A stretch of DNA of 64,000 nt from Microbotryum silenes-acaulis. Its lineage: Eukaryota > Basidiomycota > Microbotryomycetes > Microbotryales > Microbotryaceae. The stretch lies in assembly GCA_003665825.1 (NCBI GenBank), contig QPFY01000007.1, positions 186,001 to 250,000 of the forward strand, written 5' to 3'. Under the pieces are notes generated by a model, which saw only the letters and a list, made by a program, of their open reading frames with translations, searched no databases and was not told the origin of the DNA. Numbering within the stretch: the stretch's first letter is position 1; every line of letters starts with the position of its first letter. The translations under genes and the position numbers were made by a program. Shown here in pieces: positions 31,153-41,126 of this stretch.

Positions 31153-33379
31153 TCAGAGACCCGACTCTAGAGCTTGTTTCGCTTCCCTCCTCGCTTGTGA
31201 CGCGGTGATGAACGCCGCGTACGACCATCTGCGTAAGAATGTAGAGCACGTGTCAGATCAAGCATACGTACCAGGCGATGTCGTTAGAGGCACAACAACT
31301 CACGTCAGGTCCCTTGCCCCTCGACCTTCCCCCGTATACCTGAGCGATCAACACGTTGCCATCGTTGTCAGCACGATTACCATCGGACCCCTCCCTACTC
31401 CCAAGCACCGAACCACAGCACAGATACCCACCTATTGAACTGCTCATTCAAGCTCCCATTCCTCCTCGCATACTCCTGAACGATTCCCACAAACTCATCC
31501 CCCCACTTGATCTGCCCTCTCGCGATCTCCCGAATCGCCCTCGCGCCCGCCTTGATCGTCAGCCCTTCCTTGCTCAATTTTTCGGACGGAGGAAGAGGTA
31601 TGAAACGTGCGTAATGGGCGTGATTCGTTGAGGTGATGAGAAGGGGTTTGTGAGAGGTCGAGAGTTGAAGGGAGCTTTTGTAGAGGATTTCGGAAGCGGC
31701 GAGCGTGCAGAGGTACCAAGGATGACCGACGGAGAGACCCAAGCCATCTATGCGTATTCATACCAGACTTGATCAATACATCATCTCCAACTCTGGCCTC
31801 ACAAATGGAGATGGAAACGTACCGTAGCGATCCTCGGGATATCGACCCAACGCCGAAGCGGATTTTGTTCGCTCATTGATCGGATAGATCGGCTTGAACA
31901 CCTCGACCAGCTTCTCCAAAGTCGATAAGACCTTGTCATTCTCCTCATTCCATTCCGTCCCTTGACCGGAATGCAATACCGCCAAAAGAATCGCCGAATC
32001 CAATTCGCTTTCTTTACCATAGGCCGCATCGCCACGATGAGCATTCTCTTCGCTATCCCTCCCCGTCGATTGGTTGAGCGAAACGCGGATCAAGCCCTTT
32101 TCGGGTGACCAAAACTCTTTCAGGGCTCGACTAATTTCGTCAGCTTGTTGAAGGTAGTACGATGCAGCTTTGGGGTCTTCGAGTCGTTTGGCGAGGTCGG
32201 CGCCGACGATCAGAGCGCGATGGATCGCGAGCAAGGTGTAGAAATGCGAGCCCGAGACCTCCTCCCATAAATCAAAGCCGGCGTGGGACCACCTGTTGGA
32301 GATGTGCTCGAGATCGCCTTTGATGACGGACTGTGGTGAGGCGAAGGGATGAGATCTTGCATCGTTCTCAGCCTGAGGGCCAGGTGCGTGACCGACCTTG
32401 GTGGGGAGCACAGAGTCGTATAACACCGTCTTGACGAACTCAATCTCCTGTTCTTCACCCTGATCGAGCTGATGTTGTGCAAACTCAGCCAACGTGATGA
32501 CCCTCAAAGCCGGACCATCGTTTTGAGGTCGACCCCTGACGGAAATCGAAGTCCAGAGAAAATTGTGAGCTGAATGCGCCGCCATGGCTAGAGATGTAAA
32601 TGAACTCACCATTCCCCAAGAAAGGGTTCATGATCGACATGGTACTTGACGTCACCCAATCCGCCGTCGTAGAAGCCTCCGATCGTGGTCTGCTTGGACT
32701 GAATGATGCGAGTCGCTCGGATGTATTCGTCAATCAATTTGCGGTGCTTGGTCACGCCAGCCATGGTGTAGGCCTGTACGAGGTTCCGCATGACGAGTGC
32801 CGAGTCTCGAGTCCATTCGTACCTGCGCTTCCCAGAGCCAGCCTTAGTTGCGGTGCTGTTTTGGATCATGCGCACCGAGCTGACTGACCAGTAATCGGGC
32901 GACTCTCTGCTCGGACTGGCGACGACACACCCCTCTGCCGTACCAGCAGGATGCACATTCTCCAATAACCTCTTCCAAGCGACCTTCTCTTCCCAATCGA
33001 TCCATCTCTGCAACTCCCAATGCCGAGGATTCCTCCCATGCTCAATGTGCTTGTACAGCGTCTTGACCTGCGTCGGTACGACAAACACGAGCAGCTCCTT
33101 GAGGTCGTTCGGAAAGCCTTGAAGCGTGAAGCGAGATGGGTACGAGGTGACGTATTGAAAGCGTTCGACCGAGGTCATGGAGGCGTTCAGGAGGATCATG
33201 GACGCGAAGAGGAATATGGGCGCGAACCACCAGCAAAAGGAGCCGGACGAGTCGATGTCATCGAGGTGACCTCGTGGTGGTGGACGCCGTCGGACAGCAC
33301 TGCGAGGAACCTCATCCCTGCCACTTTTTGTAGCGAGTGATTGAGGTGGTACCTCGGCGGGAGATGTCTTTTCCGGCAT
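31153..33379 (-). CDS. Glucoamylase (glycoside hydrolase family 15), membrane-anchored
   Basis: Predicted 636-residue exo-acting glucan 1,4-alpha-glucosidase. Exons: 33379-32610, 32535-31823, 31747-31432, 31339-31304 and 31228-31153; phases agree throughout. The N-terminus is about 50 polar/basic residues, then one hydrophobic segment (FCWWFAPIFLFASMILLNAS), so the protein looks like a type II membrane or signal-anchor enzyme without a cleavable secretion signal. GH15 blocks: YEWTRDSALVMRNLV, LGEWGRPQNDGPALR, the catalytic-acid region FDLWEEVSGSHFYTLLA, LGRYPEDRYDGLGL, SVGHPWYLCTLA and ARDLTWSYAAFITA. The last block is assembled from a 36-base exon and the final exon. No starch-binding domain is present. 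The ATG at 33379 was chosen; the frame opens further only through a non-ATG codon. It shares a 468-base divergent promoter with DBP3. Confidence 0.93.
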
Positions 33380-33846
33380 AGTGAGAGATTCCGTTGTTCT
33401 TTCTTGCGCCAAGACGTGCTTGTACGGGGAAGCAAAGGTGCAATTTCTGGTTTTGCAGCAGCTCGGTCAAGAGCGCCGCGCCTTGCTCAGACTGGCGTCG
33501 ATGACGATTTCGAGTTTCAACCCGAGTCGAAATTGAGCTCGGACCTCCTCACCGGGCTTCGGTGTTCGTCCGCGTCTGTGGAACTCATCGCCCGCGAGGA
33601 CCGTGCGCGCTCTGGGTTGGTGCTGGGCTCACTTCGCAGCCGAAATGAAGCTCGTGAGAATCCTCGCGATCGCGCGTAGGCACCTCCCACACCTCTCACG
33701 CGACTTTTATCACAAACTCACTACATTATATACAAACAAGGTCTGACACTCGGGTCACATCGTATCAGCCCCTTACCCACCTACCACCTTGAACGTACTC
33801 GCCCTCTCTCTTCAACGACCCTTCGCCAGCTCTTTCCCAAAAAACG
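33380..33846. promoter_or_regulatory. Bidirectional promoter region, glucoamylase / DBP3
   Basis: 467 bases separate two start codons pointing apart. The half nearest DBP3 (33680-33845) is C/T-rich with an ACATTATATACA stretch at about 33722-33733 that could serve as a TATA-like element. No other site is recognised. Confidence 0.5.
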
Positions 33847-35878
33847 ATGGGATTACCAATCGACGATCCGACGCTGTCGCACACCTCGGTCGCACCAAAC
33901 ACCTCGGATGCAGCGGATAAGCAAGCCAAGAAGGATGCCAAGAAGGCTCGCAAGTTGGCCAGAAGGGCTGAACGAGCCACGGCTGAGGAAACCGGCGATG
34001 CGGCTGCCAAGATGACCGGCGATGACGATTCGGAGATCAAGGTCGATCCACCCGCGAATGGGGAGGGGGAGAAGTTGTCCAAGGAAGAGAGGAAACGCAT
34101 CAAGAAGGAGAAGAAACGCAAGGCCCGAGAGGAAGAGGAGGAAGCACCGGCCAACCCCGAGCAGTCCGAAACTTCCGCACCCGTAGCAGCAGCGGAGGAA
34201 CAGATTGACGAACCCGCCAAGAAGAAGAGCAAGAAGAACAAAAAATCTTCTTCAGAAGCTACATCATCCGCCGCAGCCTCGACCGGACCCGCCGCAGCCA
34301 GCTCGTCATCGTCATCCGATATCGACTCGTTCCTCTCGGCGAACCGAATCACTTTTGAGCCGACCAACGCCAAGGATCTGTACCCTCCCGTGCTGTCGTT
34401 CGCTGCTTTGCCCCTCGAGGACGGTCTGAGGAAGGGCCTCAGTGGTTACACTAAGCCGACTCCGATCCAGTCGGCATCGTTCCCCGTCATGATGGGAGGA
34501 AGGGACGTCGTCGGCATCGCCGAAACTGGGTAAGGAAGGGAGAGTGACCCATCTTGCGCCTGGTACCTGAACCCAATAACTGCTCCATTTGACTCACAGT
34601 TCCGGAAAGACCGTCGCATTTGGTGTCCCCGCCATCCAGCACATTCTCTCACTGCCTCCTCACCCCGCTTCCAAGGGCAAGAAGTCTTCGCCTCCCCCCG
34701 TCTCGGTCCTCGTCGTCGCGCCGACCCGAGAACTGGCGATGCAGACCCACGCCAACTTGGCCTCCGTCACCTCGGCACTCCCAAGCATCACTTCGGTATG
34801 CATCTACGGTGGTGTCCCGAAAGATTCGCAAAAGGCGACCCTCCGAACTGGCGCACGCATCGTCGTCGGTACACCAGGTCGATTGCTCGATTTGGCCAAC
34901 GAAGGCGTCCTTGACCTCAGTCATGTCAGTTGGTTGGTCCTCGACGAGGCCGATCGTATGCTGGACAAAGGGTTCGAGAACGATATCAGGGAGATCATTG
35001 CCAAATGCTTGCCTTTGCCCGTCGCGTCTTTGCCTAAGATCGCCGGTGCTGGACAGGGGCAAGAACCCAAGGCTAGGATGGTAAGTGAGAATTTTTGGGC
35101 TAGCTAGAGCACACCGGAGCTGATGCTGCAAGGTTTCTTCGTGCAGACTTGCATGTTCTCGGCTACATGGCCCACCTCGGTCCGCCGCCTCGCATCCGAC
35201 TTCATGTGCTCGCCCATCCGTATCACCGTTGGCAATGACGAGTTGACCGCCAACGTGCGCGTTTCCCAATCCGTCATCGTACTCCCCGACTCGCGACAAA
35301 AGGAGCAGCGCCTTCTATCCGTCTTGTCCCAGCACGGTTTCACCAAAGGTGGTGTCAAGAAGGGTGGAGCGATCGGTAAAGACCGAGAGAAGGCCTTGAT
35401 CTTTGCTTTGTACAAGAAGGAAGCGACGCGCGTGATGGAGTTCCTCGAACGACAGGGCTATGAGGTCGGTTGTATCCAGGGCGACATGACACAAGAGCGA
35501 AGGACCAAGTCGCTCGCGGACTTCAAAGACGGTCGAGTGCAACTCCTCGTCGCGACCGATGTCGCCGCGCGTGGATTGGACATCCCCAAAGTCGAACTCG
35601 TCGTCAATCAGACTTTCCCTCTTACGATCGAGGACTACATTCATCGTATCGGTCGAACAGGTCGTGCGGGAAGGACCGGTATCTCAGTCACCTTCTTCAC
35701 CGAGGCGGACAAGGCCCATGCGGGTGAATTGATTCGCGTCCTGAAGGATGGCGGTCACGAGGTCCCCGAGGGCATGTACCAGTGGGGGACGACGATCAAG
35801 AAGCAGACGCATTCGACTTATGGCGATTTCTATAGAGACGACATTAAGGGCACGTCGAAGAAGATTCGGTTCGATTAG
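33847..35878 (+). CDS. DBP3: ATP-dependent RNA helicase DBP3 (DEAD-box, ribosome biogenesis)
   Basis: Predicted 631-residue nucleolar DEAD-box helicase that acts in 60S/rRNA maturation in yeast. Exons: 33847-34529, 34600-35080 and 35147-35878. The first 170 residues are a Lys/Glu/Ala-rich basic tail typical of DBP3 ([32 protein letters not shown]). Core motifs: Q motif [17 protein letters not shown]; motif I ETGSGKT, split by an intron; Ia PTRELA; Ib [23 protein letters not shown]; then [10 protein letters not shown] and [13 protein letters not shown]. The C-terminus [20 protein letters not shown] and KKIRFD matches the DBP3 end rather than DBP2 or DDX5. The start is the first ATG after the C/T-rich leader and fits the family's length. 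Confidence 0.92.
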
Positions 35879-36411
35879 AGAGAATACGTGGCGCTCTGAT
35901 ATTGTGGCCCTTGGGTTCGAATGTAATGCTCTACTTTGTGTGGATTTCTTTGTTCCGTATATATCAATGTAGGAGGTACGATAAATCACGGGCAAGGCCT
36001 TTGGACAAATTGCTCGATCTTCATTCCTTCATCTTGATAACGACTACATCTCAAAGCCCCGGATGTTGAGCTCCATACGCCGTGCTCGACCAATGTCAAA
36101 GACGAGTCGGACGCTGCCTTGTTGACTGCGGGTATGCGCAATCGATCAAAAACGCGTGACCGATCTTGAGTTCGCGAGCTGCAGCGCCGGGACGTGCCTT
36201 ACGGCGAAGGCACTGTTTGTCTCCGACTCACAGCGTAGCTTATTCGTGTACCAGCCTTATTCATTACAACATTCGTCATCGTCAAGCATCTCGATCTCGT
36301 ACTCCCAGTCCATCCTACAGGTTATCTCCATCCTTCGCCGACTGCGAGTCGAGCAACGAGTGGCACGGCTTCCAGCGTGGTTCAAAGCGGATCCTTGGTG
36401 CAGGCGGCCTA
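35879..36411. other. Convergent 3' region, DBP3 / CRIPT
   Basis: About 530 bases between two stops. The stretch 35930-35990 is AT-rich (TATATATCAATG), fitting 3' UTR and polyadenylation. No gene was recognised. Confidence 0.45.
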
Positions 36412-36913
36412 TCATTTGCTCGACATCTTGTATTGACTCGTATCGAGAATCTTTTTCGAGCATATTGAGCAGATGCCTTTCTTGTACGCGCAGCTGCGAC
36501 CAAGTTGTAAATGCAGGGCAGTCGAGAGGTCAGCCTCGACTCCCTAGTGGCCGACGGTATGCCAGCCCAGCATGACCCCGTAGTACTTCACAACAAGCTC
36601 ACCTCTGACAAAACTTTGCACCCGCTCTCGCAACGGTGACTTTACATGTCTCGCACTTGCCGAACGTCGACTTGCCATCGACCACTCCCCCAACGCCCTG
36701 GGACGACCCCGCGACCGCTCCCCTCGACGTTCCCGCAGCTGCAGCCGGAGCATAAGGCGAGTAGCGGGCTTTGGAAGAGAGTAGCTTGTTCTCGCCGATC
36801 TTGCGATCCGTGTTGCGGTCGCCTGCTGCGCCGGCCGCTCGCCAGACGTCCGTACATGCGAGCGACGACTTGCCCTTGGCGTACAGCGCCTTTTCACACT
36901 TGGCACAAGGCAT
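36412..36913 (-). CDS. CRIPT: CRIPT homologue (cysteine-rich, spliceosome-associated)
   Basis: Predicted 130-residue zinc-binding protein. Exons: 36913-36603 and 36493-36412. It begins MPCAKCEKALYAKGKSSLAC and contains DVWR, IGENKLLSSKARYSPYAP, KCETCKVTV, KFCQSCAYKKGICSICSKKI and LDTSQYK. The CxxC pairs and the NENK.L.SKKARF.PY pattern are diagnostic of CRIPT, first described as a PDZ-binding protein in animals and found in minor-spliceosome complexes. A Gly/Ala/Ser-rich insert of about 30 residues (AAAAGTSRGAVAGSSQGVGG) between the two zinc-binding halves is longer than in animals. The small size, single intron and intact cysteines suggest a working gene. Confidence 0.9.
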
Positions 36914-37138
36914 AGTTGGTGAGTTGTAGCAGTTTTATGATGGATGTAGGTGGCAGTCGGATTGCGATGTCCTTATTGTAAGACGAGGGGTCGCAGAGAG
37001 CGGAGGAGTGGGTCCGAGCCGAGTGATCGAGTTGAGCGAGGCCGAGTGCGTTTCAACCTACTGCGTAATAGACCACCTCAGGAATACCCAAAAGTACACG
37101 CCGGGTAACGGCGCGAAGCGCGCCCGCCAAACCTCGCC
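36914..37138. other. CRIPT upstream region and border of the mobile-element island
   Basis: Promoter of CRIPT. From about 37075 the sequence changes character (GGAATACCCAAAAGTACACG...), resembling in tone the repeat-rich sequence at 42130-42425. The next clear feature is an element fragment. Confidence 0.35.
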
Positions 37139-37385
37139 TTAGACCAGCTCAGAAGCGAACTCGCCCCTTCCTTCACCCCCGCACACACGCAAAAGAGTGA
37201 AAACGACACATCTCTCTTTCCTTACGCGTGAGGCAAGACTGCGCAAGCTCGAACGCCCTCCACTCTTTCAGTCATTTGTGTTGGGCAGCAAGTGGCGACT
37301 CAATCCGCGCATCATCGAGGCCGAGGATGTGGAGAGCGGCAGCCCCGTGTTCGCGATCGCCGACAGGGTGGACCCGCGGCCGTGT
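37139..37385 (+). mobile_element. Element ORF fragment, copy 1 (inverted partner at 42457-42795)
   Basis: The plus strand encodes LDQLRSELAPSFTPAH, a small indel, then LSFLTREARLRKLERP and GSKWRLNPRIIEAEDVESGS, and goes on to PVFAIADRVDPRP. The same protein stretch, at roughly 90 percent DNA identity over about 210 bases, is found on the minus strand at 42457-42795. Copy 1 lacks the N-terminus seen there but extends past the point where copy 2 breaks off. Frame changes disrupt copy 1 upstream. I take both as fragments of one unidentified mobile-element gene; the LDQLRSEL part is faintly SAP-like. Confidence 0.5.
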
Positions 37386-37729
37386 GAGTGTGACCATACC
37401 AAAAACCGACAGATTCTGGTACATGGCGCCACCAGTCGCGAGTACATCCGAATCTGCTGCCCCCTCGTATTTCTACGGAAGGCTGATAGCTCAAATGGTT
37501 TATATCGTCATCGCCACCCCTTGTCAAAAGCTTTCTCCTCGAGGTATCCTTCTGTCCGCTATCCGACACCGCCAACCCCTGCATCACATACGCCGAACGA
37601 CTGGCCAACATAGGCCTCATGGGTGCAACTGCCTCGAATCCATTGTCTGCATTCACATTCCAGGTCTTACAGCTTGTTGAATCTGGCTGGGCTGCAGATC
37701 CTTCATCAGTTGATGGGATGGCCCAAGGA

Positions 37730-38144
37730 ATGGATGATTACTACGAAAGATGCGGGTGGAGAGATTCGGGAGCGCTTTCATCTCATCCCTTTGTTAGTCA
37801 AAAGCGAAAGCGGACTCCAGCGCGTAACATGATTCCTATCCTCGTGGAGTGGACCTGCACTCATCTTGCCTGTGTGCAAATATTTCATAGGATCGCGAAC
37901 CTAGAAAACAATGGCAACGAGCACTCGACGAGTTCCGAGCACTAGCCGCCTACGAGGCCGATTTCACCGATCGCCTGCTCAACATTAAGGATGCATACGC
38001 CTACAAGGGTCCTGCCTGCTTCGGACCAACGCATTTGAACCAGCCGAGCCAGGCACCCGAGCTCGATCATTTGATCGTAATTGACGGGAACTTTCAGCAA
38101 TGGCGCAACCAAGCGGCCAAACACGACCCGCAAGCCACCTTACC
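37730..38144 (+). repeat. Left arm of a KDZ-containing palindrome
   Basis: 37730-38144 is the reverse complement of 38190-38597 at about 95 percent identity. The right arm lacks 7 bases near 38251 relative to the left arm. The unpaired centre is 38145-38189. Beyond 37730 and 38597 the flanks are unrelated. Confidence 0.88.
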
Positions 38145-38220
38145 GGACTTGTTCATCAACCCGACAGAATTCTCCGAGATGAAGGACGCGGTAGGGTGGC
38201 TTGCGGGTCGTGCTGGGCCG
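37890..38220 (+). pseudogene. KDZ-type transposase fragment
   Basis: From a likely acceptor near 37890 the plus strand reads DREPRKQWQRALDEFRALAA, YEADFTDRLLNIKDAYAYKG, PACFGPTHLNQPSQAPELDH, LIVIDGNFQQWRNQAAKHD and PDLFINPTEFSEMKDAV. The CPACFG-like block followed by a hydrophobic strand and IDGNFQ...R matches the N-terminal catalytic part of KDZ (Kyakuja-Dileera-Zisupton) transposases; the Asp of IDGNF would be the first catalytic acid. The rest of the transposase is missing because the sequence turns back on itself in the palindrome. Upstream, WMITTKDAGGEIRERFHLIP and LLVKSESGLQR looks like a further exon. This is a broken copy, not an active gene. Confidence 0.7.
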
Positions 38221-38597
38221 CCTGGTTGCGCCATTGCTGAAAGTTCCCGTCAATTGCGAATCGAGCTTGGGTGCCTGGCTCGGCTGGTTCAAATGCGTTG
38301 ATCCGAAGCAGGCAGGACCCTTGTAGGCGTATGCATCCTTAATGTTGAGCAGGCGATCGGTGAAATCGGCCTCGTAGGCGGCTAGTGCTCGGAACTCGTC
38401 GAGTGCTCGTTGCCATTGTTTTCTAGGTTCGCGATCCTATGAAATATTTGCACACAGGCAAGATGAGTGCAGGTCCACTCCACGAGGATAGGAATCATGT
38501 TACGCGCTGGAGTCCGCTTTCGCTTTTGACTAACAAAGGGATGAGATGAAAGCGCTCCCGAATCTCTCCACCCGCATCTTTCGTAGTAATCATCCAT
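38190..38597 (-). repeat. Right arm of the KDZ-containing palindrome
   Basis: Reverse complement of 37730-38144, with a 7-base deletion that removes part of the LDHLIVIDGNF codons. The minus strand therefore carries a second, frame-disrupted copy of the same transposase fragment. Confidence 0.85.
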
Positions 38598-39180
38598 GAT
38601 TCCCGCCAACCGACAGGCCTCACGGTCGTACTGCAGTCTATACACGGCTCGGACATTCGCCAACACATCAATAACAAGTTCTTCATAGAGCCAGTCGCCC
38701 GATGTGACCCTTAAGAAAGCCGTGCGCTCACGAATCTGAAAAAGAGTGACGAGTGAGTGCCCGAGCAAGCGCACGCTCCGTACAAGACTGGCAGGTTCCG
38801 CGCAACTCACATATTTGACGATATCTCGTTGTTTTGCAGGTCCAAGACGTCCCCACACAGTAGTGTTGCTTTGCGTTTTGGCTTGAATGAGCTTGAACGC
38901 GTCCTTGAGGTTGAACTCCTTAGGCGTGTGGTACTCTGGAGTCCACGTCTGGTTGACCTCGGCATGCCGACCATAAAGGTTGATGGGGTCAGGTGTGGTG
39001 ATTCCTGCCTTTACTAGTGCATCCCGTACAACCGACTGGTCGAAGGACATCACACAGATGGTGAGCACTGAGGAGTCAGATCGACGAGATGGCGTCGCGC
39101 CCCGATCGTTGAGCCGCCGGTACTCACGCGAACCCAAGACCATCACCATCAACGTATTTTCTGGCTGAAAAAATAGGATG
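38598..39180 (-). pseudogene. Unknown multi-exon gene cut off by the KDZ palindrome
   Basis: Minus-strand exons can be joined in frame: a TTTTTTCAG acceptor at about 39162, then PENTLMVMVLGS, an intron (GTGAGTACC to CTCCTCAG), and LLTICVMSFDQSVVRDALVK, AGITTPDPINLYGRHAEVNQ, TWTPEYHTPKEFNLKDAFKL, IQAKTQSNTTVWGRLGPAKQ, RDIVKY. After another intron come IRERTAFLRVTSGDWLYEEL, VIDVLANVRAVYRLQYDREA and CRLAGI. Coding then runs straight into the palindrome arm at 38597, so the original C-terminus is lost or replaced. I do not recognise the family. It may be part of the same or another mobile element, or a captured host gene. Confidence 0.45.
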
Positions 39181-39489
39181 AAAATAAGAAGACAGGTAGC
39201 CGCAGTGGGCCGATGGTGAAGGACGGCGGCGGGGTTGAACAAGAACACGTCAGCAAATTCCCTCAACTGTGGCGGTGCAGACGCAGACCGCGATCTCTGT
39301 ACACACGTGGGCGTCATTCATGCGGTGGTTCGTTCTCCTTGTCCATCCTTGTTGTACGTCTTGCCGTGGTCGACGATGTTCGTGTCATGGTAGGAAGACG
39401 TAGGCGGGGAGGGTTGAGTTTCGACGTGGGCACAAGTGGATCGAGGGCGAAAGAAGGAAAGACGCGCGTGGACGCATGGCGCCATTCTT

Positions 39490-41050
39490 TTTTTAATTTA
39501 TTTGATAGACTTCATTAACAGCATAATTATATTAATACCTAGAAATCTTCGGAAAAGTCGGAGGGAATGCTGTTACGCACACTGGCAGAAACCAGCAGTG
39601 TAGGACTCATTGACCCTGAACCAGGATCAACCATACCCACTAAAACCCCCTTTGGTGGCTTACAGAGACATTAGGCGACCCTTGGACTCCTGAATAGAGG
39701 CTCGAAGCCCCTCGAAGTCCGTTTCGGCGATTGGTTCCAAAAGATCCGACGAGAATCGGCGACGGCGACAGAGCTTCCAGATCGAGTGAAAGAAGAGGAC
39801 TCGTAGTTCGACAAGTCAACGTTCCGAGCGAGACACGACCGGACATACAAAGTCCACAAAGACTGGGTGGGGGGTCGGGGACAGAGCAGACCAGAGACGC
39901 CGGGCAAATGGGGAGCCGACCGCGAGGTGGGCCAGGCACTCGGGTGCTTCCGAGAGGCACATCACACAGGAGGCAGATCGATTGTTGGGATGAGGGCTGG
40001 TTGGGGAGGCGACTTGGCTGCCCGGATGGAGGGACCCCAGGGAGAGAAGGTGGCCGGTATCCTCGGCGTCCGAGTGAACCCGGCGAACCTTGCGCAAAGC
40101 CTTCCACCAAGCGTTCCAACGTTGCTCAGGCAGATCGAATACCTTCTGGTGTCCCTTGGGGAAGATAGGAGGGAAGATGAAGACTTGGTGGCGTTTGGAC
40201 GCGTTCACGAACGAAGACGGCGTCATCACCTCGCCATCGGGCCCTCGAAAAAGCGTCGGGTTTACCGAGAGTTGTATTCCGTGGCCCGCTGGGAAGTAGA
40301 GTACGTGCGTCGCCCATTGCTCGAGGTTCTGGCTCTTGGAGAGTTCCGGGGGATTGAGCGTGGTCACCGACGCCCAGGCTTCGAAGTATCGGACCCAACG
40401 TGCAGGAAGAAGTTTTCTCGTCTTTCTCACCGCATGGTCCCACTTAGGGGGAGGATGGCAAAAGTATGCCCACCAGATCCAGATCCAACGGCGACGATGC
40501 TGATTGGGGGCCGGTCTGGACAAGGTGAAAGGGGTTGGTTGGTTCGGTGCCTGGAGGCGAATGCGGATGTCGAAGAGGTGGCGTGTGAAGCAGCCGTCCG
40601 GGGCCCGGAGCTGGAAGACCCACTTCGCGTGATCGATCGCTAGACGCCGAGGCAGATCAATCAAGCCGAAGCCGCCGTGATCGAGAGGGGTGCAGAGGCG
40701 CGACCGGGAGACCTTCGGACGTCGCTGAGTACCATCCGAAGCTCGACCGTGAATGGCGAGCATGGCGGCCTCCTCGATCTCCTTGACAACGCTCTTGGGG
40801 GCGGGGAGGAATCGGCTGTAGTACAGGATCTTTGTGTAGCAGTAGATGTTGATGATCGAACACTTGGCTGCATATGGGAGATCGTACATCGGAATTGAGC
40901 GTATCCGAGCGATGGTCGAGGCCTTGACATCTTCCCAGCCCGCATCCTCGGCGATCTCCACCCATTCTTCAGGGAGAGGATCTTGCACATAATCAAATCT
41001 GCCTAATCGCTGCTCGTATTGCGCATTACCGTAGCCCGAATGTCCCGGAT
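39490..41050 (-). mobile_element. 5'-truncated non-LTR (LINE) retrotransposon relic
   Basis: The minus strand encodes the C-terminal part of a LINE reverse transcriptase: RFDYVQDPLPEEWVEIAEDA, IARIRSIPMYDLPYAAKCSI, INIYCYTKILYYSRFLPAPK and LCTPLDHGGFGLIDLPRRLA. A terminal zinc-knuckle-like segment follows (CVMCLSEAPECLAHLAVGSP then FARRLW), in which the last expected Cys is Ser. A TGA at about 39816 interrupts the frame, but coding goes on in the same frame after it (LVELRVLFFHSIWKLCRRRR, EAFGL-free tail ending in ESKGRLMSL) to a TAA at 39660. A CGA to TGA change would explain the stop. The 3' end is AT-rich and finishes with an A-tract (T-run at 39488-39494 on the plus strand), as in LINE tails. 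The fingers/palm part and any ORF1 are absent. Confidence 0.8.
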
Positions 41051-41126
41051 GGCCTGCCGGACTTAGCGTCGTTCGTTGCTCTTAAGTCTCCCGTCTCACC
41101 GTAATTAACCATTCGATTGCGCCACC

